Notes: generated by a model from the sequence alone, not told the origin. DNA of 64,000 nt from an uncultured Brachyspira sp. (GCF_934747485.1 NZ_CAKVGN010000001.1:46404-110403); one strand, 5' to 3'. Positions 37,383 through 47,621 are shown, numbered from the stretch's first letter. Made by a program: numbers and translations.

Positions 37383-38189
37383 TTATTTTACAACGATGTC
37401 TTTACCAAACCATTTAGTAGAAATCTCTGCTGCTTTTCCATCAGCTCTCATATCATCTAAAGCTTTGTCAACAGCATTTAATAATTCTACATCATTTTTT
37501 CTAAAACCTATACCATAAAGCTCTTCAGTTAATGGGCTATTTTCTACAACCTCAAAATTAACATTTTCTTCAGCTATATAATAACGTGCTGCTACTTCAT
37601 CTATTACAACAACATCTATTCTCTTAGCTTGTAAATCTAAGAAAGCATTAACATTAACATCATAAGGTCTAACCTCTTTAGCCTCTTTGCTAATAGGGTC
37701 AGCTTCTAATGCTTCCTGATTGCTTCCAACCTGTACACCTAAAACTTTTCCTTTCAAATCTTCTTTGCTGTTAATATCTGTTCTGTCGGAAGATTTTACT
37801 ATTATAAGTCTGTTATTAAGATATGGCTTAGAGAAATTAATTTGTTGTTTTCTGCTTTCATTAATTGTAAAGCCGTTCCATAACATATCAACATCTCCTT
37901 TGTTTAAGCTTAATATACCGCTTGCCCAATCTATAGGCTTAACTTCTAATTTTACTCCTAAACGATTAGCAACTTCCTGAGCTAAATCAATATCAAAACC
38001 AACTACATTTCCAGCTTCATCTCTAAAACCCATAGGGGCAAAAGTGTCATCTAAACCTAATATCAATTTGCCGCTCTCTTTTACTTTTTGTAAAGAATTG
38101 TCAGCTCCTGCTTGTGTGTTTTGCGTTTCTGTTTTTGAACAAGATATAGCAAAAATAATCATAGAAAATAAAATTAATATACGTTTCAT
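37383..38189 (-). CDS. Amino-acid-binding lipoprotein, copy C (promoter-proximal)
   Basis: The 268-residue protein is identical in sequence to copy B and is the first structural gene after the promoter at 38407-38434. It has the lipobox FAISC, then the type 3 periplasmic binding fold with the ADKALDDMRADGKAAEISTKWFG ending (in pieces) typical of polar-amino-acid receptors. Its Shine-Dalgarno TTAGGAGG (38205-38198) is complementary over nine pairs to TTCTCCTAA in leader 3. Two identical copies raise gene dosage; copy A gives a variant receptor. Confidence 0.9.
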   Translation of the reverse strand: MKRILILFSMIIFAISCSKTETQNTQAGADNSLQKVKESGKLILGLDDTFAPMGFRDEAGNVVGFDIDLAQEVANRLGVKLEVKPIDWASGILSLNKGDVDMLWNGFTINESRKQQINFSKPYLNNRLIIVKSSDRTDINSKEDLKGKVLGVQVGSNQEALEADPISKEAKEVRPYDVNVNAFLDLQAKRIDVVVIDEVAARYYIAEENVNFEVVENSPLTEELYGIGFRKNDVELLNAVDKALDDMRADGKAAEISTKWFGKDIVVK

Positions 38190-38299
38190 AGTTTTTTCCT
38201 CCTAAGTTAAATAATTTTTTTTAAAATTAATCTATATAAACGTAATAAAAAAATAATGTTTTTAAAATTGTTTTTTATATTTGTTTATTAAAGAAATGA

Positions 38300-38374
38300 T
38301 TATTGATGATGATGGTGATGTTTAGGAGAAGAGAATTGTGATAATTGAAGTGTAGAAAAATACATCTTATTCAT
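38300..38374 (-). CDS. His-codon leader peptide 3, upstream of binding protein C
   Basis: ATG at 38374 after TTAGGAGA opens a 24-codon frame: MNKMYFSTLQLSQFS, then SPK, five His codons (CAT CAC CAT CAT CAT), Gln, TAA. The first half does not resemble leaders 1 and 2, yet the SPK-His block is retained at the same codon positions and over TTCTCCTAA (38330-38322). That selective conservation argues that the block, not the peptide as a whole, is functional. The promoter ends about 32 bases upstream of the ATG. Confidence 0.75.
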   Translation of the reverse strand: MNKMYFSTLQLSQFSSPKHHHHHQ

Positions 38375-38406
38375 TTTTATCTCCTAATTTGATTTTCTTA
38401 CTATTA

Positions 38407-38434
38407 ATTGTAATACTATTTATAAAAATGTCAA
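38407..38434 (-). promoter_or_regulatory. Predicted promoter of the leader/binding-protein cluster
   Basis: On the minus strand a perfect TTGACA (38434-38429) and TACAAT (38412-38407) are separated by 16 bases. Transcription would start near 38400, giving a 25-base leader before leader peptide 3. I saw no equally good promoter before leaders 1 and 2. Confidence 0.7.
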
Positions 38435-38484
38435 TAGACATTATATATATTTTTATGTTTTTTTATTAAATTTTTATAAAAAAA

Positions 38485-39306
38485 TTATATAGATATTAAG
38501 TTTTTGGCATCTATTGCTTCAGTATAATTAGAATCTATCTCTATAGCTTTGTTGAAGTTTTCTAATGCTGATTTTCTATTTCCAAGTTTATCGTATATAG
38601 TTCCTATGTTAAAATATATTAATTTATTACTATCATCTAATTCTTTTGCTTTATCTAAATATTTTATAGCCATATTATTGCTGTTTTTCTTTCTGTAACA
38701 AGAAGCAATATTGCATAATGCATATATATTTGTTTTATTGCAATTAAAATTAAGCTCATGAAAATATGAAAGTGCTTTGTCATATTCTCCTTTATAAAAA
38801 CAAATACAGCCAAGAAGGTTTATAATATCATTAGTTTGCTTTATTGAATAGGCAAGCTCAGCATAATGCAAAGCAAAGTCATACATTCTCCATTTGTAGC
38901 TTTGATAAGCCATATATGATATTCTTTCATAATCTTTTTTTCTTAATTTGTCTGTATTATGCTTTTCTATTGCTTTATTTAAAAATGTTTCTCTGTTGTT
39001 TTTATCCATTATAGATAAATATTCATATATAAAAGAATTATCTATGCCAAGTTCTATTAATTTAATAAAATTCTCTATTGCTTTTTTATAATTATTTCTT
39101 TGCATATTAATAAAACCTATAATATACAAAGCTTCAGTATTATCAGAATTGTTTTCTAATATTTTATTATAATATTTTTCAGCCTCATTTAATTTGTTTT
39201 CTTTTATATATATTCTTGCTAAAGAAGTGAGGGCGTTAATATCATTAGGGTTATTATTTAATATTTCATTATATTTTTTTATCTGTTCGCTATAATCTTT
39301 TGCCAT
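38485..39306 (-). CDS. TPR-repeat protein
   Basis: The 273-residue protein, from ATG 39306, is made of tetratricopeptide repeats from residue 4 to the end (EQIKKYNEILNNNPNDINALTSLARIY, then EAEKYYNKILENNSDNTEALYIIGF and so on, in pieces). There is no signal peptide or catalytic domain. An upstream TTG at 39318 is possible but has no ribosome binding site. Partner and role are unknown. It is 60 bases downstream of tgt on the same strand. Confidence 0.85.
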   Translation of the reverse strand: MAKDYSEQIKKYNEILNNNPNDINALTSLARIYIKENKLNEAEKYYNKILENNSDNTEALYIIGFINMQRNNYKKAIENFIKLIELGIDNSFIYEYLSIMDKNNRETFLNKAIEKHNTDKLRKKDYERISYMAYQSYKWRMYDFALHYAELAYSIKQTNDIINLLGCICFYKGEYDKALSYFHELNFNCNKTNIYALCNIASCYRKKNSNNMAIKYLDKAKELDDSNKLIYFNIGTIYDKLGNRKSALENFNKAIEIDSNYTEAIDAKNLISI

Positions 39307-39379
39307 AATATATAACAATAAAAATTATTATATTAAAATATTACTAATAATTTTTATTTCCTCCTCCTTTAAAAAATCA

Positions 39380-40519
<1,140 letters not shown>

Positions 40520-40540
40520 TTATTTAATTATTTTAATTAG

Positions 40541-41452
40541 TTATTTTTTTGTTTTTGATGTTTTTGTATTTGGCTTTTTTGTGTAAATATATACAAGCAT
40601 TATTAAAGATACTATCATCATTATTATAGAATATATTGCCCCAGATGTGATATTGTCTATAGTCCATTCTGTAACATCTCTAAAAAACTGCTCTATTACA
40701 GCTCTAAAAAGTCCATATAAAAATATCCATACAAATAGCCTTGTACCTTTTCTTATATTTTTGTTTTTTTGGCTTAATGCTAATATTATATAAGAAACTA
40801 AAGCAAGAACTAAACCTTCAAGAAATGCTTCATATAATTGCGAAGGGTATCTTAATTCTGTATATGGTCTAATTGCAGGTATTAATTCCTTCCAATTTTC
40901 ATATCCTCCAACAGTATCATAATCTGGAAATATCATTCCAAGCGGTGAATCTGTAACTCTGCCGTAAAGCTCTGCATTCATAAAATTGCCTATTCTTCCA
41001 AAAAACAAAGCGAAACTTGAAGGAAGTGTTGCATGGTCTGCTATATTTAAAAATTCATATTTATATTTTTTGCTGAATATATACCCTCCAATAATCATTC
41101 CTATAAGTCCGCCATGAAAAGACATTCCAGCAAAACCTAAAAAAGTAATTCCATTATCAAGATTAAAACCTAATATCTCCCAAGGCTTTAAAAAAGAAGA
41201 AGGTGAGTAAAGTAAAAAATATCCAACTCTAGCACCTACTATAGCTCCCACAGCGGCATAAAAAACCATATCATAAGCTCCGCCGTCTTTTGAGTTGTTA
41301 AATTTAATCCAGCCTTTTTTTTCTAAATGATTAAGTATCAAGCAAGAAACTGCAATGCCTACTATATACATAAGTCCATACCATCTAATAGCACCAAGCA
41401 CTGGTATATTTTCTGGAAATACAAACGGAGTAAAAAATTCAGGGTATTTCAT
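40541..41452 (-). CDS. lgt: Prolipoprotein diacylglyceryl transferase
   Basis: The 303-residue inner-membrane enzyme transfers diacylglycerol to the lipobox Cys, the first step in making the lipoproteins found in this window. Motifs are MSFHGGLIGMIIGG and GRIGNFMNAELYGRVTD, with the essential His, Arg and Asn present, and seven membrane segments. Its C-terminus is lysine/threonine-rich. ATG 41452 follows AAGGA; the preceding TTG is less likely. Confidence 0.96.
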   Translation of the reverse strand: MKYPEFFTPFVFPENIPVLGAIRWYGLMYIVGIAVSCLILNHLEKKGWIKFNNSKDGGAYDMVFYAAVGAIVGARVGYFLLYSPSSFLKPWEILGFNLDNGITFLGFAGMSFHGGLIGMIIGGYIFSKKYKYEFLNIADHATLPSSFALFFGRIGNFMNAELYGRVTDSPLGMIFPDYDTVGGYENWKELIPAIRPYTELRYPSQLYEAFLEGLVLALVSYIILALSQKNKNIRKGTRLFVWIFLYGLFRAVIEQFFRDVTEWTIDNITSGAIYSIIMMIVSLIMLVYIYTKKPNTKTSKTKK

Positions 41453-41815
41453 CAATTTTCCTTATCATTATCAATTTATTTTAATTTTTATATTATATGT
41501 TATGCACTAAAAAATCAAGGATATAATAATTTTGAATACATATAATTTTTATATTATAAAAATAAAAAATATTATCTGTAAATTATAGTTTTATTAATAT
41601 ATATATGTTATAAAATATTTTGCTATAATATGTTATTTCAAATTATTAGAGTTTATAATTTTATATTTATGAAACAAACATCAAAATTTTAGTTCATTAA
41701 TTATTTTTTTAGAGATTAAATGTTTTTTGAATTAAAAAAATTATATATTTATTGACATTTGTAATTATATTTATATGCTAATTTAGTATATTATATTTTT
41801 TAATAGGAAAATAAT
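41453..41815. other. Divergent promoter region of lgt and the fucoside operon
   Basis: About 360 bases, almost purely A+T. It contains a candidate rightward promoter (41752-41779). No ORF, hairpin with U-run or repeat shared with other regions was found. Confidence 0.5.
41752..41779 (+). promoter_or_regulatory. Predicted promoter of the fucoside ABC operon
   Basis: TTGACA at 41752-41757 and TATGCT at 41774-41779, 16 bases apart, lie about 37 bases upstream of the binding-protein ATG. The -35 box is perfect and the -10 box is moderate. Confidence 0.5.
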
Positions 41816-43105
41816 ATGAAAAGAATAGTGTTTTATTTATTTGTTTTAACGAGTGTGTTTCTTGCAATCTCTTGTAACAAGTCATCAAAAAATGTAGCTG
41901 AAGATGGCAGTATTATTATTCAAGTATTTACAAGATACGGTTCTGAAAGTCCGGATGAGGTTTATTTCAGACAGAAAGTAGAAGAGTTTAATAATATGAG
42001 CAATGGTGTAAAAGTGGTTACAGATTATGTTGTTCAGGAAGCCAATTATTTGGATAAGTTGAGGGTTTCTTTTGCTAATGGGGATACTCCTAATATTTTT
42101 CTTGAATACGGCGGTTCAAGAGTTAAAGATTATTTAGAGGCAGATGCTTTAGTAAATATACAGACATATTTTGATACAGATAAAGCTTGGTATGACAGTT
42201 TTTATGCTTCTCTTTTCAGTGATTTGAAATATGATGATTATGATGGAATTTGGGGAGTACCTTTCAAGTCATATACTATATTACTTTATTATAATAAAGA
42301 TATTTTTGCTAAAAACGGTTTGACTCCTCCTGAAACTTATGAGCAATTATTGGCAGTATGCGAAAAATTAAAACAGGCTGGTATTAAGCCTTTCCAAGCA
42401 GGCGAAAAAGATATTTGGAGATTGGGACATTTGCATAATAATATAGTATATAAGACATTAGGAGTAGGTGCTGCCAAAAAGCTTGCTGATAGAACTTTAT
42501 CTTATGACAGCCCTGAGATGATAAGTACTTATCAAAAGATTTATGATATGTTAGGAAAAGGATATTTAGGTACAGATATATTAAATACAGATTATGGTAC
42601 AGAGGTAGCTTCATTTGAATCAGAAAAATCTGCTATGATGTGGAATGGTTCTTGGTATGTATTAGAAACTGTAGGAAAGGATATATATAATAAAATAGGT
42701 GTTGTTCCATTCCCATATATTAACCCTCAATATAAAACACATGCTCAAGGCGGAGCTTCAGATATGCTATATATTTCTAAATTAAATAAATCTGAAGAAG
42801 AAATAGAAGCATCTATAAAGTTTTTAAAATATATTACATCAGAAGAATATTTCAGAGGATTAAATGAAGTAGCTGCTGCTATACCTCCTGTTAAATTTAC
42901 TCCTTCAGAAAATGCACCTGAGAATCCTGTTTTAGATGAAGTATTTAAAATATTAAACAGCTATGAGGCATTAGGCTCAGATGTTCAAAATTCTGACCCT
43001 GCTTCACATATGTTAGACTCTGTTAGAAATGCTTTGCAAGGATTAGGTATGGGAAATACTCCTGAAGAGTGCGGAAAACAAATTGTAGAACGTTTGAATC
43101 AATAA
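41816..43105 (+). CDS. Sugar-binding lipoprotein of ABC importer (fucoside locus)
   Basis: The 429-residue extracytoplasmic protein has a lipobox (LAISC, Cys20) and family 1 sugar-binding features: GDTPNIFLEYGGSR, IWGVPFKSYTILLYYNKDIFAKNGLTPP (in pieces), MMWNGSWYV. It is the first gene of an operon with two permeases and an alpha-fucosidase, so fucosylated oligosaccharides, for example from mucin, are the likely ligand. It is only distantly related to the binding protein at 30038. Confidence 0.9.
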   Translation: MKRIVFYLFVLTSVFLAISCNKSSKNVAEDGSIIIQVFTRYGSESPDEVYFRQKVEEFNNMSNGVKVVTDYVVQEANYLDKLRVSFANGDTPNIFLEYGGSRVKDYLEADALVNIQTYFDTDKAWYDSFYASLFSDLKYDDYDGIWGVPFKSYTILLYYNKDIFAKNGLTPPETYEQLLAVCEKLKQAGIKPFQAGEKDIWRLGHLHNNIVYKTLGVGAAKKLADRTLSYDSPEMISTYQKIYDMLGKGYLGTDILNTDYGTEVASFESEKSAMMWNGSWYVLETVGKDIYNKIGVVPFPYINPQYKTHAQGGASDMLYISKLNKSEEEIEASIKFLKYITSEEYFRGLNEVAAAIPPVKFTPSENAPENPVLDEVFKILNSYEALGSDVQNSDPASHMLDSVRNALQGLGMGNTPEECGKQIVERLNQ

Positions 43106-43120
43106 AAAATAGGATAATTT

Positions 43121-44002
43121 ATGAATAAAAAAAGAAAGGACACCTTTATAATTATATTATTTTTAGCTCCAGCTTTGATAATATTTTTTGGTTTAATAAT
43201 ATATCCTGTTTTAAATACAATATATTTATCTTTTTTCAGCTGGAAAGGGATATTTGGCTCTCCTTTAAAATTTGTAGGGTTAAATAATTTTATAAATGTT
43301 TTAAAAAGTCCTAGTTTTTTTAAAGCATTATTAAATTCATTCTATTTTATGATAGGCGGTTTTTTAATATTAATGCCTTTATCATTCATTTTAGCATTAC
43401 TTATTACTTCCAAGCTAAGAGGTACAAAATTAATGAAAACTTCATTTTTTATGCCTATTATGCTTTCAGGTACAGCAATAGCTTTAATGTGGGTATATAT
43501 ATTAAATCCTACTTATGGTGCTTTAAATGTTATATTAAAAGCAATAGGGTTAGATTTTTTAGCAAAAGAATGGCTTTCTACTCCTACTTTAAATATATGG
43601 TCTATTGTTCTTGTAAACGAGTGGACTTATGCAGGGTATAATATGCTTATATTTGCTGCAGGTTTAATAGCTATACCTAATTCTATTTATGAGTCTGCTG
43701 AATTAGACGGATGTACGGGCATTAAAAAATTAATATACATTTCTATACCTTTATCTAAAGAATCTTTTAAAATATTTTCTATATTGTGTATTACAGGATG
43801 TTTAAAGGTTTTTGATTTAGTTTGGGCTATGACCAAGGGCGGACCAAACAGAACTTCAGAAGTACCTGCCACATTATTATATAATGAAGCATTTACTTTT
43901 AAATCTTTTGGTACAAGCAGTGCCATAGGAGTAATACTGCTGCTGTTAGGTATTATATTGAGTTTTTTATTGACAAAAACTTTATTCAAAAAAGAAGAAT
44001 AA
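43121..44002 (+). CDS. Sugar ABC transporter permease (MalF type)
   Basis: The 293-residue inner-membrane protein has six membrane segments and the coupling loop YESAELDGCTGIKKLIYISIPL (in pieces, near residue 190). It partners the next gene, which follows after 16 bases. No ATPase gene is in the operon. Confidence 0.9.
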   Translation: MNKKRKDTFIIILFLAPALIIFFGLIIYPVLNTIYLSFFSWKGIFGSPLKFVGLNNFINVLKSPSFFKALLNSFYFMIGGFLILMPLSFILALLITSKLRGTKLMKTSFFMPIMLSGTAIALMWVYILNPTYGALNVILKAIGLDFLAKEWLSTPTLNIWSIVLVNEWTYAGYNMLIFAAGLIAIPNSIYESAELDGCTGIKKLIYISIPLSKESFKIFSILCITGCLKVFDLVWAMTKGGPNRTSEVPATLLYNEAFTFKSFGTSSAIGVILLLLGIILSFLLTKTLFKKEE

Positions 44003-44018
44003 TTGCGGAGGATTATAA

Positions 44019-44843
44019 ATGAGCAGAAAAATGTTTAAATACGGAGCTTATGCTTTTGCTATATTATGGGGTATAACAACTTTATTTCCTCTTGCTATTA
44101 CTTTACTCTCTTCATTTAAAGACAATAATGGAATATATTTAAGTATGTTCTCATTGCCCAAAGAGTGGATTTGGCAAAATTATACAGATGCTTTTACTGT
44201 GGCAAAAATAGGAAGGGGTATATTAAATTCTATTTTTATTGCGATAATATCTACAGCACTAACTATAGTAATAGGAATGTTTACTGCATATATTTTATCA
44301 AGAAAAAAGTTTAAATATAAATCATTAATATATTTATTATTTGTTGTAGGCGTTATGATACCTGTACATTGTACTATAATACCTATATCAAGCCTTTCTA
44401 CTATACTTAATGGTAAAAATACATATTGGTTTATAATATTAGTTTATGTAGCTTTCGGATTATCACAGGCAGTGTTTTTATTTACTGGATATTTAGATGG
44501 AATAGACAAGGAAATAGATGAGGCTGCTATTATAGATGGATGTAATGATTTTCAATTATTATTTAGAATATTGTATCCTGTATCAATACCAATCATTTCT
44601 ACAGAGGCTATATTAGCTTTTATAGCAGGATATGGAGAGTTGATTTTTTCTATGATATTATTTACAGATGAGTCTAAATATACTGTAGCTAGGTCTATGC
44701 TTGCTTTTTCAGGCGGATATCAGCAGAGATTAGGACCTATATTTGCGTGCATAATTATAGCCGTTCTTCCTATGCTTGTATTATATATATTCTTCCATGA
44801 AAAAGTTCAGGCTGGTATGATGGCTGGTTCTATTAAAGGTTAA
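44019..44843 (+). CDS. Sugar ABC transporter permease (MalG type)
   Basis: The 274-residue inner-membrane protein has six membrane segments and the coupling loop IDEAAIIDGCNDFQLLFRILYPVS (in pieces, about residues 165-190). GCGGAGG precedes the ATG region. It completes the fucoside importer with the gene before it, and the fucosidase gene follows after 40 bases. Confidence 0.9.
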   Translation: MSRKMFKYGAYAFAILWGITTLFPLAITLLSSFKDNNGIYLSMFSLPKEWIWQNYTDAFTVAKIGRGILNSIFIAIISTALTIVIGMFTAYILSRKKFKYKSLIYLLFVVGVMIPVHCTIIPISSLSTILNGKNTYWFIILVYVAFGLSQAVFLFTGYLDGIDKEIDEAAIIDGCNDFQLLFRILYPVSIPIISTEAILAFIAGYGELIFSMILFTDESKYTVARSMLAFSGGYQQRLGPIFACIIIAVLPMLVLYIFFHEKVQAGMMAGSIKG

Positions 44844-44883
44844 AAATTAAAATAAAAAATTACAAATTATAGGAGAACTAAAA

Positions 44884-46131
44884 ATGATTAAAGATACTAA
44901 ACAGCAATGGTTTAAAGATGCTAAGTTCGGTTTATTTATACATTGGGGATTATACTCTATATTAGCGGGAGAATATAAAGGTAAAAAAACTGAGAGAATA
45001 GGCGAATGGATAATGAATAGTTTAAATATACCTGTAGAGGAATATGAGAAGTTAGCAGCTGAATTTAATCCTGTAAATTTTGATGCTGAATATATAGTGA
45101 AAAAAGCTAAAGATTGGGGAATGAAATATATTGTATTTACCTCCAAACATCATGAAGGTTTTGCTATGTATGATTCTAAATGCAGCAGCTATAATGTTGT
45201 AAAAGCAACACCATATAAAAAAGACATATTAAAACAGCTGCAATTAGCATGCGAAAAACATTCTATGAAATTAGGATTATATTATTCTCAAGCACAGGAT
45301 TGGCATGACCCTAATGGACTTATGGCTGGTAAAGATAATTCAAAAAAGGATTATCAGTATTATTTAGACCATAAAGTAAAACCTCAGTTAAAAGAAATAT
45401 TGACAGAATATGGAGAGATAGCTTTAATATGGTTTGATACTCCAATGGAAAGCACCCCAGAACAAAGCAAATCATTATATGATTTAGTAAAATCAATACA
45501 GCCTAATTGTATAGTAAGCGGAAGAATAGGCAATCAAATAGGCGAATATATGACAACAGGTGATAATTTTATACCTAGGCTTCCTTATGATGGAGATTGG
45601 GAAATACCTGCTACTTTGAATGATACTTGGGGATTTAAAAAAGATGATCATAATTGGAAAAACCCTAATGATATTATAAGGATACTTTTAAAAATTGTAA
45701 GCAGAGGCGGAAACTATCTTCTTAATATTGGTCCTGATAGTTTGGGCAATGTGCCTAAAGAAAGTATAGATATATTAGACACTGTAGGAAAATATGTAAA
45801 GGATAATGAAGAAGCTATATTTGCAAGCAAGAAAGTTGATATATATCCGTATGAATTGGAATGGGCTCAATTTACTCAAAAAGATTATAAGCTGTTTGTT
45901 CATGTATTATCCCCTATAAAATATATAGAGCTTCTAAATGTAAAAAATAAAGTAAAAAAAGCTTATGTTCTTAAAGATAAAAGAGAATTAAAATGTGATT
46001 GTTTAAAAGCCTGCGAAGGAAATAGTGTAATAGAAGTTGATTTACCTAAAGATATGTATGATAAATATAATTATTGTGTTTGTCTCGAATTAGAAGAACA
46101 GTATCCTATATTTGAACCTATAGTAGGATAA
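44884..46131 (+). CDS. Alpha-L-fucosidase, GH29
   Basis: The 415-residue protein matches glycoside hydrolase family 29: WFKDAKFGLFIHWGLYS at residues 9-25, FTSKHHEGFAMYDSK, LGLYYSQAQDWHDP, IALIWFDTP (the conserved region of the nucleophile Asp), TWGFKKDDHNWKNP and SRGGNYLLNIGPDSLGNVP. There is no signal peptide, so it cleaves fucosides inside the cell after uptake by the importer encoded upstream. Mucin-linked fucose is a plausible source for a gut spirochaete. Confidence 0.92.
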   Translation: MIKDTKQQWFKDAKFGLFIHWGLYSILAGEYKGKKTERIGEWIMNSLNIPVEEYEKLAAEFNPVNFDAEYIVKKAKDWGMKYIVFTSKHHEGFAMYDSKCSSYNVVKATPYKKDILKQLQLACEKHSMKLGLYYSQAQDWHDPNGLMAGKDNSKKDYQYYLDHKVKPQLKEILTEYGEIALIWFDTPMESTPEQSKSLYDLVKSIQPNCIVSGRIGNQIGEYMTTGDNFIPRLPYDGDWEIPATLNDTWGFKKDDHNWKNPNDIIRILLKIVSRGGNYLLNIGPDSLGNVPKESIDILDTVGKYVKDNEEAIFASKKVDIYPYELEWAQFTQKDYKLFVHVLSPIKYIELLNVKNKVKKAYVLKDKRELKCDCLKACEGNSVIEVDLPKDMYDKYNYCVCLELEEQYPIFEPIVG

Positions 46132-46159
46132 AATTTATAATTCTTTAATAAATTGTATA

Positions 46160-46211
46160 AAAAAGCAGCTGATTATTTTCTGTGTTTATAGAAAATAATT
46201 AACTGCTTTTA
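46160..46211. terminator. Bidirectional terminator between the fucosidase gene and gpmA
   Basis: AAAAGCAG and ATTATTTTCT on the left pair with AGAAAATAAT and CTGCTTTT on the right, with a small internal loop. A-run on the left and T-run on the right make it usable in both directions, for the two convergent genes. Confidence 0.85.
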
Positions 46212-46238
46212 TAAAATATTTAATTAAAAAACTAATAA

Positions 46239-46985
46239 TTATTTTTTCTTGCCTTGATTAGCTACAGCTTCCATAGCTTTTTTAACAGCTTCAGGGTCTC
46301 CTAAATACTGTTTATTAACAGCTTTGAAGTTATCATCAAGTTCATAAACTAAAGGCATTCCAGTAGGTATATTAAGCTCTGTGATGTCAGCATCAGAAAT
46401 ATTATCTAAATATTTAACTAATGCTCTTAAGCTGTTTCCGTGAGCAGCGATTATAATTTTTTTACCTGCTTTAATATCTGGAAGTATAACATTTTCCCAG
46501 AAAGGAACAACTCTTGCAACAGTATCTTTTAAACATTCTGTAAGAGGAAGTTCTTTTTCAGATAAGCTTTTGTAGCGAGGGTCATTTCCGGGATATCTTT
46601 CATCAGATTTTTCTAAAGCAGGAGGCGGAGTATCATAACTTCTTCTCCATATTTTTACTTGGTCTTCACCATATTTTTCAGCAGTTTGAGATTTGTTTAA
46701 TCCCTGTAAAGCACCATAATGTCTTTCATTAAGCTGCCAGCATTTTTCTACAGGTATCCATAAAAGTCCCATTTCTTCTAATACTAAGTTTAGAGTTTTG
46801 ATTGCACGAGTAAGTGTAGAAGTATAAGCCTTATCAAAAGTAAAACCAGCTTTTTTAAGTTCTACTCCGCCAGATTTAGCTTCTTCAATACCTTTTTCTG
46901 ATAAAGTAACATCAGCCCAACCAGTAAAAAGGTTTTCTTTATTCCAAACACTTTCCCCATGTCTTATTAAAACAACTTTAGTCAT
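46239..46985 (-). CDS. gpmA: 2,3-bisphosphoglycerate-dependent phosphoglycerate mutase
   Basis: The 248-residue glycolytic enzyme interconverts 3- and 2-phosphoglycerate. It shows the phosphohistidine motif [20 protein letters not shown] (residues 6-25 in pieces), [13 protein letters not shown] near residue 86, and the second His in [17 protein letters not shown]. Length and sequence match the dPGM family. It stands alone, convergent with the fucosidase gene and divergent from the tRNA. Confidence 0.96.
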   Translation of the reverse strand: MTKVVLIRHGESVWNKENLFTGWADVTLSEKGIEEAKSGGVELKKAGFTFDKAYTSTLTRAIKTLNLVLEEMGLLWIPVEKCWQLNERHYGALQGLNKSQTAEKYGEDQVKIWRRSYDTPPPALEKSDERYPGNDPRYKSLSEKELPLTECLKDTVARVVPFWENVILPDIKAGKKIIIAAHGNSLRALVKYLDNISDADITELNIPTGMPLVYELDDNFKAVNKQYLGDPEAVKKAMEAVANQGKKK

Positions 46986-47128
46986 TAATGAACTCCTTAT
47001 AAAAGTGTATTTTTATTTATTATATAGTTAAAAGTATAAAAAATCAAAAAATCTTAATTAAATATTTATTATTTATGAAAGTTTATTTTAAATATTTTTA
47101 AATTGTTTGTAAAAAAAGAATTTTGCAC

Positions 47129-47156
47129 TTGACAAAAAATATGTTTGTAGTATAAT
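47129..47156 (+). promoter_or_regulatory. Promoter of tRNA-Asp and rpsT
   Basis: Perfect TTGACA at 47129-47134 and perfect TATAAT at 47151-47156 with a 16-base spacer, about 22 bases before the tRNA. It is the strongest consensus promoter in the window. Confidence 0.8.
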
Positions 47157-47178
47157 AATTAAACTTAAAAAGTTTTTT

Positions 47179-47253
47179 GGAGTTGTAGCTCAGTTTGGTT
47201 AGAGCGCCTGCCTGTCACGCAGGAGGTCGCGGGTTCGAGCCCCGTTAACTCCG
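47179..47253 (+). tRNA. tRNA-Asp (anticodon GUC)
   Basis: The 75-base sequence folds as a standard tRNA: acceptor GGAGTTG with TAACTCC (one G-U), D arm GCTC...GAGC, anticodon arm CCTGC-CTGTCAC-GCAGG giving anticodon GTC, a five-base variable loop, and T arm GCGGG-TTCGAGC-CCCGT. The discriminator is G, as in tRNA-Asp. The 3' CCA is not encoded. G34 makes it a target for the tgt enzyme encoded at 39380. Confidence 0.96.
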
Positions 47254-47288
47254 ATTTTTATTTTAACTATTTTTCACTGGAGTAATGA

Positions 47289-47552
47289 ATGCCTAATATA
47301 AGATCCGCTTCTAAAAGATTAAGACAAAATGTTACGAGAAATCTTTATAACAGAAAAATAAAAAGCTTTTTAAATACTCAAAAAAAGAAAGTATTAAAGT
47401 CTATTGATGCTAATGATAAAAATGCTTCTATAGCTGAATTTAATAAATATGCTAGTGCTTTAGATAAAGCTGCTAGAAAATCTGTTATTCATAGTAACAG
47501 AGCTAGCGTTAAAAAATCTGAAATGATGAAGAAAATTAACGCTTTGAAATAA
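47289..47552 (+). CDS. rpsT: 30S ribosomal protein S20
   Basis: The 87-residue basic helical protein starts MPNIRSASKRLRQNVTRNLYN and has the alternating Lys/Ala pattern of S20 with KAARKSVIHSNRASVKKS near the end. It binds the 5' domain of 16S rRNA. It starts 35 bases after tRNA-Asp and is probably read from the same promoter. An out-of-frame ATG at 47285 overlaps the true start at 47289; ACTGGAG precedes it. Confidence 0.95.
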   Translation: MPNIRSASKRLRQNVTRNLYNRKIKSFLNTQKKKVLKSIDANDKNASIAEFNKYASALDKAARKSVIHSNRASVKKSEMMKKINALK

Positions 47553-47587
47553 TTTTTAAGATAATTCTCAAGTTGTGTGTTCATATT

Positions 47588-47621
47588 GAGGCTATGGCTT
47601 TTTGCTGTAGCCTTAATTTTT
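47588..47621 (+). terminator. Intrinsic terminator of rpsT
   Basis: AGGCTATGG and CTGTAGCCT form a nine-position stem (47589-47613) around CTTTTTG, followed by TAATTTTT. It is about 36 bases after the rpsT stop. Confidence 0.85.

Noticed and set aside
36635..37980. Two similar 86-codon ORFs on the plus strand (36635-36895 and 37720-37980).
   Set aside because: They are antisense shadows of the duplicated binding-protein genes, with no ribosome binding site, and similar only because those genes are.
36142..38374. The GATGATGATG tracts read as a simple microsatellite.
   Set aside because: On the minus strand each tract is in frame at the end of a short ORF with its own ribosome binding site, and the flanking CTCCTAA block is conserved while the rest of leader 3 is not.
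36142..38374. The His-tailed peptides as secreted metal-binding peptides.
   Set aside because: They lack a signal peptide, and the base-pairing with the downstream Shine-Dalgarno is better explained by a leader role; kept only as an alternative.
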